DNA of 64,000 bases from Silvimonas iriomotensis (lineage in GTDB: Bacteria > Pseudomonadota > Gammaproteobacteria > Burkholderiales > Chitinibacteraceae): contig NZ_BMLX01000003.1 of assembly GCF_014645535.1 (NCBI RefSeq), positions 186,001 through 250,000 of the forward strand. The letters run 5' to 3'. The notes under the pieces are model-generated. The model ran no database searches. It was not told where the DNA came from and saw nothing but the letters and a program-made list of their open reading frames with translations. Position 1 is the first letter of the stretch. Every line of letters begins with the position of its first letter. Positions 52,347-60,855 of the stretch are shown in pieces. The position numbers and the translations under genes are program-made.

Positions 52347-53801
52347 ATGGGCAAACCGGCAGGCTCCACACGCCTGAAGGCACTGATGTGCGCGCTGGCG
52401 CTGGCAGGCACCGTGCGGCCGGGCCTTGCCATGGATGTCTCTCCGTACTTCATGACCTGGGCGTATGGCAACACCAGTTACGCCATAACCAGCCTGATGG
52501 ATGCGCGCAGCAAGGCCGGTTTGCAAAGCGCCACGCTGGCGTTTCTTGTCTCCAGAAACGGCTGTGCCGTTGATCAGTCCGTATCGCAAATGCAAAGCGA
52601 CCTGACCGCCTTCCAGGCTGCGGGCGGGCGCGTGATCATTTCTTTTGGCGGGGCAGACGGTACCTATCTGGAGGCCGTCTGTACCGCGACGCAAATGGCC
52701 AACCTGATTGCGGGCATCCTGCAAACCACCGGTGTGCGGGCCATCGACTTTGACGTAGAAGGCGCGCAGCTGGGCAAGGGCAACCTCAACACGGTGCGCA
52801 ATGCCGCCATCCTGCAACTGCAGCAGCGCTATCCGTCCTTGTATGTCTCGCTCACCTTGCCGGTGGCGCAGAACGGGCTGGAGAGCGATGGTCTGGCGGT
52901 GGTGCAGTCGGCCGCGCTGGCCGGCGTGAATGTCAGTGTGGTCAACCTGATGACCATGGACTATTGCGACAGCAATTGCGGCATCAGCAATATGGGCAAG
53001 GCGGCGACGGGCTCGGCTACGGCCGCGTACAACCAGCTCAAGAGCGTGTTCCCCGGCAAGACCAGCAGCGAGCTGTGGGGCATGATCGGCATAACGCCCA
53101 TGATTGGCGTGAATGATGATCCGTCCGAAGTCTTCAGCACCAATGACGCCAGCACCGTGGCCGGTTTTGCCCGGCAGAACGGCATTGGCCTGCTGAGCTA
53201 CTGGGCCTTGCAGCGTGACCGCGCCGGCACGGGTAGCAAGGACGATTATTCCGATACCACGCAGACCGGTTTCCAGTTTTTGCACATGTTCCAGGCTGCG
53301 CAGACGGGCGGGAGCACTGCCACGCCGACCCCGACGCCGGTACCCACGCCCGTGCCGACACCGCAACCTGCGCCCAGCCCGACGCCGGCCCCGACGCCTG
53401 GCGGGGCGTGTTACACCGCCTGGAATGCCAATACGGCGTATCTTGGCGGCGCACTCGTCAGCGAGGCCGGCGTGAACTACAAGGCCAACTGGTGGACGCA
53501 GGGCAACAACCCGGCCACCAACAGCGGCCCGGCCGGCAGCGGTCAGCCGTGGTCGGTCGCTGGCGCTTGCCAGGGCGCCGCGACTGTCCCGCCGCCCGCA
53601 ACCCAGCCGACGCCGGCCCCCGCGCCTTCGGCCGGGACGTGTCCGGTCTGGCAAGACGGTGGCAGTTACGCGGTGGGTGCCGTGGTCAGCTTCAACGGCA
53701 AGAACTACACCGCGCTGGTGACGCAGACAGATTACGCGGGCGCCAACTGGAACCCGGCCGCGACGCCCTCGTTGTGGAAGGCCGGCGGCGTTTGCAAATA
53801 G
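52347..53801 (+). CDS. GH18 chitinase with two C-terminal CBM5/12 modules
   Basis: 484 residues, signal peptide to about residue 28. GH18 domain about 30-315: SxGG-like ISFGGADGTY, catalytic DFDVE (D134, D136, E138) and LMTMDYCD. A Pro/Thr linker of about 30 residues leads to a CBM5/12 module (AWNANTAYLGGALVSEAGVN with aromatic KANWWTQGNNP), a second short linker, and another CBM5/12 (WQDGGSYAVGAVVSFNGKNY). It should cut chitin outside the cell. The LacI-type operator in front suggests control by chitin breakdown products. Confidence 0.92.
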   Translation: MGKPAGSTRLKALMCALALAGTVRPGLAMDVSPYFMTWAYGNTSYAITSLMDARSKAGLQSATLAFLVSRNGCAVDQSVSQMQSDLTAFQAAGGRVIISFGGADGTYLEAVCTATQMANLIAGILQTTGVRAIDFDVEGAQLGKGNLNTVRNAAILQLQQRYPSLYVSLTLPVAQNGLESDGLAVVQSAALAGVNVSVVNLMTMDYCDSNCGISNMGKAATGSATAAYNQLKSVFPGKTSSELWGMIGITPMIGVNDDPSEVFSTNDASTVAGFARQNGIGLLSYWALQRDRAGTGSKDDYSDTTQTGFQFLHMFQAAQTGGSTATPTPTPVPTPVPTPQPAPSPTPAPTPGGACYTAWNANTAYLGGALVSEAGVNYKANWWTQGNNPATNSGPAGSGQPWSVAGACQGAATVPPPATQPTPAPAPSAGTCPVWQDGGSYAVGAVVSFNGKNYTALVTQTDYAGANWNPAATPSLWKAGGVCK

Positions 53802-53811
53802 ATGTGTGACC

Positions 53812-54642
53812 TCAGGGCTTGATGGCCTGATCGCGTAGCCATTCACGCGGGCTCTGGCCGGTTTTGCGGCGGAATGCCCGTGCCAGTGCGGATGGGCTTT
53901 CATAACCCACTTCGCCCGCCACAATCTGGATCGACACCCCTTCACGCAGGCGCTGCCGGGCTAGGCCCAGGCGCCATTCCAGCAGGTAGTCCCCGGGCGA
54001 TTGCCCGATCACCGCATGAAAATGGGCGGCAAAGCGGGCGCGTGACATCAGCGCGGCGGCAGCCAGCGTGTCCAGACTCAATGCATCACCGGGCGCGGCA
54101 TGAATCAGGTTGAGCGCGCGTGCCAGCCGTGGATCAGCCAGCCCGGCCAGCATGCCGCCGCGCACGCCGCCAGTATCCAGCACATGGCGCATCAACTGGA
54201 TCACCAGCAACTCAAACAAGCGATCCACCATGGCCATGCGCCCGCAACCCTCGCCAAATGCCTCGGCAAACAGCCACTCCAGCGTCTGGCGCAGTTGCGG
54301 CAGGTCTGCCAGCGGCAGCAACAGATAATCCGGAAACGCGCTGGCCAGCGGGTTGCCGCTGCCCCCATCAAAGCCCAGCGCCGCGCAGACCAGTTCGGTC
54401 TGATCGGCCTCAACCGAGTGCAAACGGTGGCGATACGGCCGTGCAATAAACAGCAGGGCGGGCTCGGTGATGGTCAGTTCCTGGCCGTCTGCCAGGGTCA
54501 CGCTGACCCGCCCGGCCCGCAGTAAATGCACGGTGCCGGTGGCGCCGTTGCCATCAAACGCGCTGATGCCGCAAAACGCGCCGCTATGAAATACGCCGGC
54601 ATGTACGGCAAACCGGGTAAGCAAACTGGATAGCCGATCCAT
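53812..54642 (-). CDS. AraC-family regulator with cupin-type sensor
   Basis: 276 residues from ATG 54642; the in-frame extension to 54735 is without support. N-terminal cupin_6 domain (about 1-145) with ITEPALLFIARPYRHRLHS; C-terminal helix-turn-helix (about 175-270) with LMSRARFAAHFHAVIGQSP and VGYESPSALARAFRRK. Divergent from the AhpD-like gene (131-base gap), its probable target. Convergent with the chitinase gene, ten bases away. Confidence 0.88.
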   Translation of the reverse strand: MDRLSSLLTRFAVHAGVFHSGAFCGISAFDGNGATGTVHLLRAGRVSVTLADGQELTITEPALLFIARPYRHRLHSVEADQTELVCAALGFDGGSGNPLASAFPDYLLLPLADLPQLRQTLEWLFAEAFGEGCGRMAMVDRLFELLVIQLMRHVLDTGGVRGGMLAGLADPRLARALNLIHAAPGDALSLDTLAAAALMSRARFAAHFHAVIGQSPGDYLLEWRLGLARQRLREGVSIQIVAGEVGYESPSALARAFRRKTGQSPREWLRDQAIKP

Positions 54643-54773
54643 CAGTCCAGGCCTTTGGTGAGACGATCTGTTGCATATTCTGGATGATTTGCAGCCATTG
54701 TGCTGATCTGACTGCGTAATCTGGGCACTGTGCAATCACGCATCAACAACAGACCTGATTACGGAGAAACACC

Positions 54774-55289
54774 ATGACCACCATCGCCCCCGTTGTGCCG
54801 GAAAACGCCCCTGAAGCCGTTCAGACCCAGTTGCAGGCCGTGGGCCGCGCCGTCGGTTTTGTGCCCAATATGTACAAAGTGATGGCCAATGCGCCAGCCA
54901 CGCTGGGTGGCTATCTGCAACTGCAAGCCGCGCTGGTGCGCTCCAGCCTGTCGGCCAAAGAGCGTGAGGCCGTGGCGCTGGCGGTGTCGCAAGTCAATGG
55001 TTGTGACTACTGCCTGGCCGGGCACACCTTTGCCGCCGGCAAGGTCGGGTTGGCGCAGGCGGACATTGCCAGCGCCCGCAATGGTGATCTGAACGCGCTG
55101 ACGCGCCTGGCGCAGCAGATTGTGCAAACCCGGGGGCATGTGCCGGCCGCTGAACTGGCCGCCGCCCGCGCCGCTGGCGTGACCGATGCGCAGATCATTG
55201 ACGTGATTGGCGTCGCAGCCCAGCTGACGCTGACCAACTATCTGAACATCATCGCCGGTACCCCGATTGATTTTCCGCCGGCAGCCTGA
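54774..55289 (+). CDS. carboxymuconolactone-decarboxylase / AhpD-like protein
   Basis: 171 residues with GGAG upstream. The CMD fold carries the redox motif CDYCLAGH, which in AhpD acts as a thiol peroxidase/reductase centre. The N-terminus (PENAPEAVQTQLQAVGRAVG) resembles the alkylhydroperoxidase-like YciW/AhpD group. Likely cytoplasmic peroxide defence, under control of the divergent AraC regulator. Confidence 0.88.
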   Translation: MTTIAPVVPENAPEAVQTQLQAVGRAVGFVPNMYKVMANAPATLGGYLQLQAALVRSSLSAKEREAVALAVSQVNGCDYCLAGHTFAAGKVGLAQADIASARNGDLNALTRLAQQIVQTRGHVPAAELAAARAAGVTDAQIIDVIGVAAQLTLTNYLNIIAGTPIDFPPAA

Positions 55290-55414
55290 GGCCCTGCGTG
55301 CAGCATGACCGGTGATCTTCCGGCCGCGTTATGCTGCACGAATATTCTAGAAATCCCCGGCCGACCCCATATAAGCTCACAGGTGCTGCGGGCGCGTAAC
55401 GGGGGTGAACCAAC

Positions 55415-56248
55415 ATGGGAGCGAGTGACTGGCTGGATTTGCGACAAGATGCGCAAACCCGCATTGAAACCATGCACGCGCACTTTGAAGGTCACGCCTA
55501 TGATCCGCACTGGCACGATACCTATGTCATTGGCGTAACCCGCCAGGGCGTGCAGCAATTCAACTGCCGCCGCAACCGCGTCAACAGCACGCCCGGGCAT
55601 GTGTTTTTGCTGGAGCCCGGCGAAATCCACGATGGTCATGCTCCGGAAAAAGAGGGCTTCACCTACTACACGCTGTATGTCGATCCGGCCTGGCTGGATG
55701 GCGCCATGGCGACGCTGTTTGAAGAAGCGCCGGGCGGGTTCGAGATGGGCTTTCCCAATACACTGTCGGACGACCCGACGCTGGCGCTGGCGACCATGGG
55801 CGCGTTCAACGCGCTACACCACCAGGAAATGCGTATTGTGCGTGAGGCCAGCCTGGACCGGTTGCTGACCAGCCTGAGCGCGCATCTGTCCTGGCGCAAA
55901 ACCCGGGAGGATATCCAGTTACCGGCCGCCGCCTGGCGCGCGCGTGATTACCTGCACGCGCATTACATGGAAGACGTCGGGCTGGATGAACTGGCGCAAG
56001 TGGCCGGCACCGACCGTTTTCGCCTGACCCGCGCCTTCAAGGCGGCGTTTGGCGTGGCGCCGCATGCCTATCTGATCCAGCTGCGGCTGGCCCGCGCCCG
56101 CACGCGCCTGGCGCGCGGCGACACGCCGGCTGAAGTTGCCGCCGCGCTGGGTTTTGCCGATCAAAGCCACTTTGGCCGCTGGTTCCAGCGCGCCTATCGG
56201 TTAAGCCCGGCCCAGTACCGCAAGATCTGCACAAAGCTTCCAGACTAG
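55415..56248 (+). CDS. AraC-family regulator
   Basis: 277 residues. N-terminal cupin (about 20-120) with HWHDTYVIGVTRQGVQQFNC and LLEPGEIHDGHA; C-terminal helix-turn-helix with LAQVAGTDRFRLTRAFKAAFG and LGFADQSHFGRWFQRAYRLS. It belongs to the AraC group found next to LysE exporters, and the LysE gene follows 60 bases downstream. Probably responds to an amino acid. Confidence 0.9.
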   Translation: MGASDWLDLRQDAQTRIETMHAHFEGHAYDPHWHDTYVIGVTRQGVQQFNCRRNRVNSTPGHVFLLEPGEIHDGHAPEKEGFTYYTLYVDPAWLDGAMATLFEEAPGGFEMGFPNTLSDDPTLALATMGAFNALHHQEMRIVREASLDRLLTSLSAHLSWRKTREDIQLPAAAWRARDYLHAHYMEDVGLDELAQVAGTDRFRLTRAFKAAFGVAPHAYLIQLRLARARTRLARGDTPAEVAAALGFADQSHFGRWFQRAYRLSPAQYRKICTKLPD

Positions 56249-56307
56249 CCCCGCGACGGTTTACAGAATAACGGCTCAACAGCGCACACCGCGCCGAGGA
56301 GCCGATC

Positions 56308-56907
56308 ATGCAATCCCTGTTACCGTTCACCGTCTTTGCGCTTGTCGCCTCAATCACGCCGGGGCCGGCCAATATTCTGGTGTTGTCCAGCAGCGCCCGG
56401 TTCGGGCTGGCGTCGGCCTTGCGGCTTACGCTGGGTATTTGCGTCGCGGCCTCGGCCATTGTGCTGTTCACGGGCTGGGGCCTTGGCAATGTGTTGATGA
56501 GTCACCCGGCCATCCAGACCGGCGCCAGGTGGCTGGCGCTGGCCTGGCTGACGCATTTGTCCTGGCTGTTGTTCCGCCACCCGCCAGAAGTACCGCAAGC
56601 GGGCGATACCGGCCGCGGCCAGATGGGCATGCTGGCCGGCGGCGGGCTGCAGATCGTTAACCCCAAGGTGTGGATGATGGCGCTGGCCGTGGTCAGCGTG
56701 TTTGCCGGCAACGGGCCGGATAAATCCACCCGCGTGGCGCTGATGGCGCTGATCTTCTTTATCGCCGCTGTGCTGTGCATGGCGCTTTGGGCATTGCTGG
56801 GGCGCGGGGTGGCGGTATTGCTGCATTCGCCGCGGCACTGGCGCTGGCTGAATCAGGCGCTGGCGGTGTTGTTGCTGCTGTCGGCCTGGTCGAGCATGCT
56901 GGGCTGA
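56308..56907 (+). CDS. LysE/RhtB-family amino-acid exporter
   Basis: 199 residues with AGGAG upstream. Six membrane helices; the family start ITPGPANILVLSSSARFGLA and a middle LQIVNPKVWMMALAVVSVF are characteristic. Exports one or more amino acids (Lys, Arg, Thr, homoserine lactone or similar) or a toxic analogue. Paired with the AraC regulator. Confidence 0.92.
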   Translation: MQSLLPFTVFALVASITPGPANILVLSSSARFGLASALRLTLGICVAASAIVLFTGWGLGNVLMSHPAIQTGARWLALAWLTHLSWLLFRHPPEVPQAGDTGRGQMGMLAGGGLQIVNPKVWMMALAVVSVFAGNGPDKSTRVALMALIFFIAAVLCMALWALLGRGVAVLLHSPRHWRWLNQALAVLLLLSAWSSMLG

Positions 56908-56919
56908 GCGCGGCGCCTG

Positions 56920-57678
56920 TTACTGGGGTCTGGGTTCGGCCTGCACGTTGCCGCAGCCGTCCAGCAAGTCTTCAGCGTGGCCCTGGTTGTGATCGCTATA
57001 GTGGCCGATCAGCACCAGTGGCCGCGTGGCGTCACCGTCAGCCACGCTGGCGGCAAACGCGGTGATGTTGCCTTTGTCCGCAGCCAGTTCCGGGTGCGCT
57101 TTGGCCAGGCTGGCGAACAGATCGGCGTCGATTTGTGGGCCGGCCAGCCGGCGCGCCAGGTAATGCTGCACGCCGTCGGTGGTGGTCAAGTCCAGCGGTT
57201 GCCAGCGGTCATTGAACTGGCTGGCATGCGCCGCCAGTTGTCTGGCCACGCCGGTTTCCACGCAGCTGATATGCACATGCAACTGGCCCTGACTGCGGCC
57301 CGGAATGGAATTGATCGCGATACCGACACGCGCCAGCGGCACGCCGCCGCTGACCGGTTTGGCATCGGCAAACATATGCCGCAGGCGCCAGGCCTCGGCA
57401 AACCAGTCGTGCGTGCCGCTTTGCCACAGCGCCTCGTTTTCAATACCGCAGACTTTCTGTTTGGGCACCAGCAAGTAGTGATACGGCGCGCGGTTGTTCT
57501 CGAAAATACCGAACGCGTCATCGTGATACGGGCAACTCACCGGGTCCGGCTGGCCGTTGTAGCAGACATGCTCCAGCACGCGCGGCAGATCGTTGCGGCC
57601 CTGGCAGGCTTGTTCGTCCGCTGCGGCCAGGGCGCTGGCAAGGGTCAGGGCGACGACAAGAAAACGGCGTACTTTCAT
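56920..57678 (-). CDS. cdh: CDP-diacylglycerol diphosphatase
   Basis: 252 residues from ATG 57678 with GGAG upstream; signal peptide or anchor 1-20. The HIT-like active site is QLHVHISC (His-x-His). FENNRAPYHYLLVPKQKVCG and RRLAGPQIDADLFAS match bacterial Cdh. It splits CDP-diglyceride to phosphatidate and CMP in the periplasm or membrane. Convergent with the LysE gene. Confidence 0.88.
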   Translation of the reverse strand: MKVRRFLVVALTLASALAAADEQACQGRNDLPRVLEHVCYNGQPDPVSCPYHDDAFGIFENNRAPYHYLLVPKQKVCGIENEALWQSGTHDWFAEAWRLRHMFADAKPVSGGVPLARVGIAINSIPGRSQGQLHVHISCVETGVARQLAAHASQFNDRWQPLDLTTTDGVQHYLARRLAGPQIDADLFASLAKAHPELAADKGNITAFAASVADGDATRPLVLIGHYSDHNQGHAEDLLDGCGNVQAEPRPQ

Positions 57679-57895
57679 GGGTGGCTCCGGCGGGGCAGAA
57701 GGCCCGCGGCGAACAGGTATAATGAACACTGCCAGCGGGCGGCTGGCTGGCCCGAATATACCGTTGTATTGCCTCGTTCGTGTGACAATCCGCCCTGTCC
57801 CGAGCAAGCCGAACCCTTGAGAGCCCTATGTCTGTACGCTGTAACCGGCCGTGTGCGCCGGCGTATCTGTCTTGCCTGATCTGCCGGAGCGCATC

Positions 57896-59809
57896 ATGAC
57901 CGCCGACCGCCCCACACGTGTGCTCTCGCTGATCCCGCCCATGACGCAGCTCAATACGCCGTACCCTTCCACGGCGTATCTGACCGGCTTTCTGCGTTCG
58001 CGCAATGTCACGGCGTTCCAGCATGATCTGGCGCTGGAACTGGTGCTGAGCCTGTTCAGCCGCAGCGGTTTGCAAAAGCTGTTCGATCACATCCAGCACG
58101 CCATTCCCCCACGCCAGCGCAGTGCGGCGGTGTACCAGTTCTGCGAGCAGTTCGAGCGCTATCTGGCCACCATCGACGCCACGGTCGGGTTTTTGCAAGG
58201 GCGCGATTCCACGCTGGGCCACCGCATCTGCAACCGCAACTTTCTACCGGAAGGCCCGCGCTTTGAGTCGCTGGATGTGTACGTGGATGAAGACGGCGGC
58301 GACCCGCTGGCCTGGGCGTTTGGCGCGCTGGGCATGCAGGATCGCGCCCGGCATCTGGCCACGCTGTATCTGAACGATATTTCAGATGTGCTGCGCGAGG
58401 CGGTCGATGCGCGCTTTGAATTTGTGCGCTACGCCGAATCGCTGGCCCAAAGCCAGCCGACGTTCGAGCCCTTGGCCACGGCCCTGGCCGCGCCGGCCAA
58501 TCTGGTCGATGACACGTTGCACGCGTTGACCCTGGCCGCCATCGAACAGCACAAGCCCACGCTGGTGTTGCTGTCGGTGCCTTTCCCGGGCGCGGTATAT
58601 GCGGCGTTCCGCATTGCGCAGAGCATCAAGGCGCATGACCCGTTCATTGTGATTGGCCTTGGGGGCGGCTTTGTGAACACCGAACTGCGCGAACTCAAAG
58701 AGCCGCGCGTGTTCGATTATGTAGATTACGTCACGCTGGACGCCGGCGAGCGCCCCTTGCTGGCGCTGCTGGAACACATTGAAGGCAAGCGATCGCAACA
58801 GCGGCTGGTGCGCACCTTTGTGCGCAATGCCGAAGGCAAGGTGCAGTACATCAACATGATGGAAGCCGATGTGCCGTTTGCCGAAGTCGGCACGCCCACG
58901 TGGGATGGCCTGCCGTTGAACAAGTATCTGTCGCTGCTGGACATGCTCAACCCCATGCACCGGCTGTGGTCAGACGGGCGCTGGAACAAGCTGACCGTGG
59001 CGCACGGCTGCTACTGGAAGAAATGCAGTTTTTGCGATGTCAGCCTGGATTATATCTCCCGCTATGAGAACGCCTCGGCGGTGGAACTGGTCGACCGCAT
59101 CGAGCGCATCGTGGCCGAAACCGGGCAGACCGGCTTTCACTTTGTTGATGAGGCCGCGCCGCCCAAAGCGCTCAAGGCGCTGGCGGAAGAATTGCTGCGC
59201 CGCAATTTGTCCATTTCCTGGTGGGGCAATGTGCGGTTTGAAAAATCGTTCACGCCAGAGTTGTGCCAGTTGCTGGCCGACAGCGGCTGCATTGCCATCT
59301 CCGGCGGGCTGGAAGTGGCGTCTGACCGCTTGCTCAAGCTGATGAAAAAAGGCGTCTCGGTCGAGCAGGTCGCCCGCGTGACCCGCGCGTTTACCGAGGC
59401 CGGCATCCTGGTCCACGCTTATCTTATGTACGGTTTTCCCACGCAGACCGTTCAGGACACGGTGGATGCACTGGAGTACGTGCGCCAGTTGTTTGAAGAG
59501 GGTTGCATCCAGTCCGGCTTTTTCCACCGCTTTGCCTGTACGGTGCATTCGCCGGTCGGCCAGAACCCGCAAGAGTACGGCATTACGCTCGAACCGCTGC
59601 CAGAGATCACCTTCGCCACCAATGACGTCGGTTTTGTTGACCCCACGGGCGTGGATCATGACCTGATGGGCGAGGCGCTGAACAAGGCGCTGTACAACTT
59701 CATGCACGGCATTGCGCTGGAGCAGGATGTGCGCCGCTGGTTTGCCGTGCGTGTGCCCAAACCCCAGGTGCCGCGCCATTACATCGCCCAGGCGCTGGGG
59801 GCGATGTAA
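57896..59809 (+). CDS. B12-binding-domain radical SAM protein
   Basis: 637 residues from ATG 57896 with GGAG upstream. N-terminal B12-like Rossmann domain (about 10-250; LVLLSVPFPGAVYAAFRIAQ and VIGLGGGFVNTELREL), then a radical SAM barrel. The cluster motif is CYWKKCSFC (C372, C377, C380), i.e. CX4CX2C instead of the usual CX3CX2C. Downstream RFEKSFTPEL and ISGGLEVASDRLLKLMKKGV match Elp3/MiaB-like barrels. Cobalamin motif DxHxxG is not evident. Substrate unknown; no peptide or methylation partner is adjacent. Confidence 0.85.
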   Translation: MTADRPTRVLSLIPPMTQLNTPYPSTAYLTGFLRSRNVTAFQHDLALELVLSLFSRSGLQKLFDHIQHAIPPRQRSAAVYQFCEQFERYLATIDATVGFLQGRDSTLGHRICNRNFLPEGPRFESLDVYVDEDGGDPLAWAFGALGMQDRARHLATLYLNDISDVLREAVDARFEFVRYAESLAQSQPTFEPLATALAAPANLVDDTLHALTLAAIEQHKPTLVLLSVPFPGAVYAAFRIAQSIKAHDPFIVIGLGGGFVNTELRELKEPRVFDYVDYVTLDAGERPLLALLEHIEGKRSQQRLVRTFVRNAEGKVQYINMMEADVPFAEVGTPTWDGLPLNKYLSLLDMLNPMHRLWSDGRWNKLTVAHGCYWKKCSFCDVSLDYISRYENASAVELVDRIERIVAETGQTGFHFVDEAAPPKALKALAEELLRRNLSISWWGNVRFEKSFTPELCQLLADSGCIAISGGLEVASDRLLKLMKKGVSVEQVARVTRAFTEAGILVHAYLMYGFPTQTVQDTVDALEYVRQLFEEGCIQSGFFHRFACTVHSPVGQNPQEYGITLEPLPEITFATNDVGFVDPTGVDHDLMGEALNKALYNFMHGIALEQDVRRWFAVRVPKPQVPRHYIAQALGAM

Positions 59810-59866
59810 CACCCGTCCGGGGCATGGCCTAGACTGACGGTTGGCAACCGCGCACAGGGCATGCTC

Positions 59867-60493
59867 ATGTACACGCTTTATGGCACCAAAACGTCTGGCG
59901 CTGCTGCCATTGAAGCGGCGCTGGCGCTGCTGGATGTCCCGTACCAGGTGATCGACGCCGCCTCGTGGGAGCCCGGCAGGGGACTGGATGAACTGCGGCG
60001 GATCAACCCGCTGGCGCAGATCCCGACGCTGGTCCTGCCCGACGGCAGTGTGCTGACGGAAAGCGCTGCCATTCTGATCCACTTGGGCCTGGCGTACCCG
60101 CACAGCGGCCTGTTGCCGACCGATCTTTCTGCTCAGGCCCAGGCGATCCGCGGCCTTGTCTATATTGCGGCCAATTGCTACGCCGCCATTGGCGTCATCG
60201 ACTACCCCGAGCGCTGGATCACCGGCGCTGACGAGAGCACGCTTGCCGCGATCAAACTAGGCACGCGCCAGCGGCTGCATACCTTGTGGGATACCTTTGC
60301 CGATACCTGGCCTGCCACGCCGTTCCTGAACGGCGCTTCGCCCGGGGCACTGGATTTTCTGGCGGTGGTGGTTTCCAAATGGTCTGGTGCGCGCGCGTAT
60401 CTCAAGGGCTCGCGCCCGGCGTTCAGCGCGTTGCTGGCGCGCATTGAAGCGCATCCGTCCTTTGCGCAGGTGGAGGCCCGATACTGGCCTTGA
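59867..60493 (+). CDS. glutathione S-transferase family protein
   Basis: 208 residues. AGGG (59856-59859) favours ATG 59867 over 59861. N-terminal thioredoxin-like domain with TLYGTKTSGAAAIEAALAL and the cis-Pro/glutathione region IPTLVLPDGSVLTESAAIL; C-terminal helical domain with TPFLNGASPGALDFLAVVV. Conjugates or isomerises electrophiles with glutathione. The catalytic residue is likely Ser or Thr in the GTKTSG turn. Confidence 0.88.
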   Translation: MYTLYGTKTSGAAAIEAALALLDVPYQVIDAASWEPGRGLDELRRINPLAQIPTLVLPDGSVLTESAAILIHLGLAYPHSGLLPTDLSAQAQAIRGLVYIAANCYAAIGVIDYPERWITGADESTLAAIKLGTRQRLHTLWDTFADTWPATPFLNGASPGALDFLAVVVSKWSGARAYLKGSRPAFSALLARIEAHPSFAQVEARYWP

Positions 60494-60510
60494 TCCGGAT
60501 CAGCACACGG

Positions 60511-60546
60511 CGTGTGGCAAACCCCTAGCGTAGGGGTTTGCCCACG
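60511..60546 (+). other. 16-bp stem hairpin in the 5' leader of the DUF465 gene
   Basis: GGCAAACCCCTA (60516-60527) pairs with TAGGGGTTTGCC (60531-60542) around GCG; CGTG and CACG extend the stem after a bulged T. No T tract follows, so not an intrinsic terminator. The ribosome site AAGGAG (60549-60554) comes directly after it, so it may protect or regulate the mRNA. Confidence 0.5.
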
Positions 60547-60561
60547 ACAAAGGAGCCGCGC

Positions 60562-60783
60562 ATGTTTCCGGAATACCGTGACCTGATCACCCAGCTCAAG
60601 CAGACCAACCCGCATTTCACCCGTCTTTTTAACCGCCATAACGAACTGGATCACGCCATCAAACAGATTGAAACCCGCGTGCCCGGCTACAACGAACTGG
60701 AAGTCGAAACCCTGAAAAAAGAGAAGCTGCGGATCAAGGACGAACTGCACTTGTTGCTGAAAAAAGCCGCCGCACCGGTCTGA
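60562..60783 (+). CDS. DUF465 (YdcH-like) small helical protein
   Basis: 73 residues from ATG 60562 with AAGGAG. One helical hairpin: MFPEYRDLITQLKQTNPHF, LFNRHNELDHAIKQIE, and LKKEKLRIKDELHLLL. This is the YdcH/DUF465 family, widespread and of unknown function. It ends just before a strong bidirectional terminator. Confidence 0.9.
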   Translation: MFPEYRDLITQLKQTNPHFTRLFNRHNELDHAIKQIETRVPGYNELEVETLKKEKLRIKDELHLLLKKAAAPV

Positions 60784-60799
60784 TCCCCGCGGGGCTCAA

Positions 60800-60842
60800 C
60801 CCACAAAAAAACCGCGGTGCATGGCCGCGGTTTTTTTGTGGG
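60800..60842. terminator. strong bidirectional terminator between DUF465 and DUF5916 genes
   Basis: CCCACAAAAAAACCGCGG (60800-60817) pairs perfectly with CCGCGGTTTTTTTGTGGG (60825-60842) around a seven-base loop. Seven A on one side and seven T on the other serve both convergent genes. Confidence 0.93.
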
Positions 60843-60855
60843 CGTACCAGATTGA

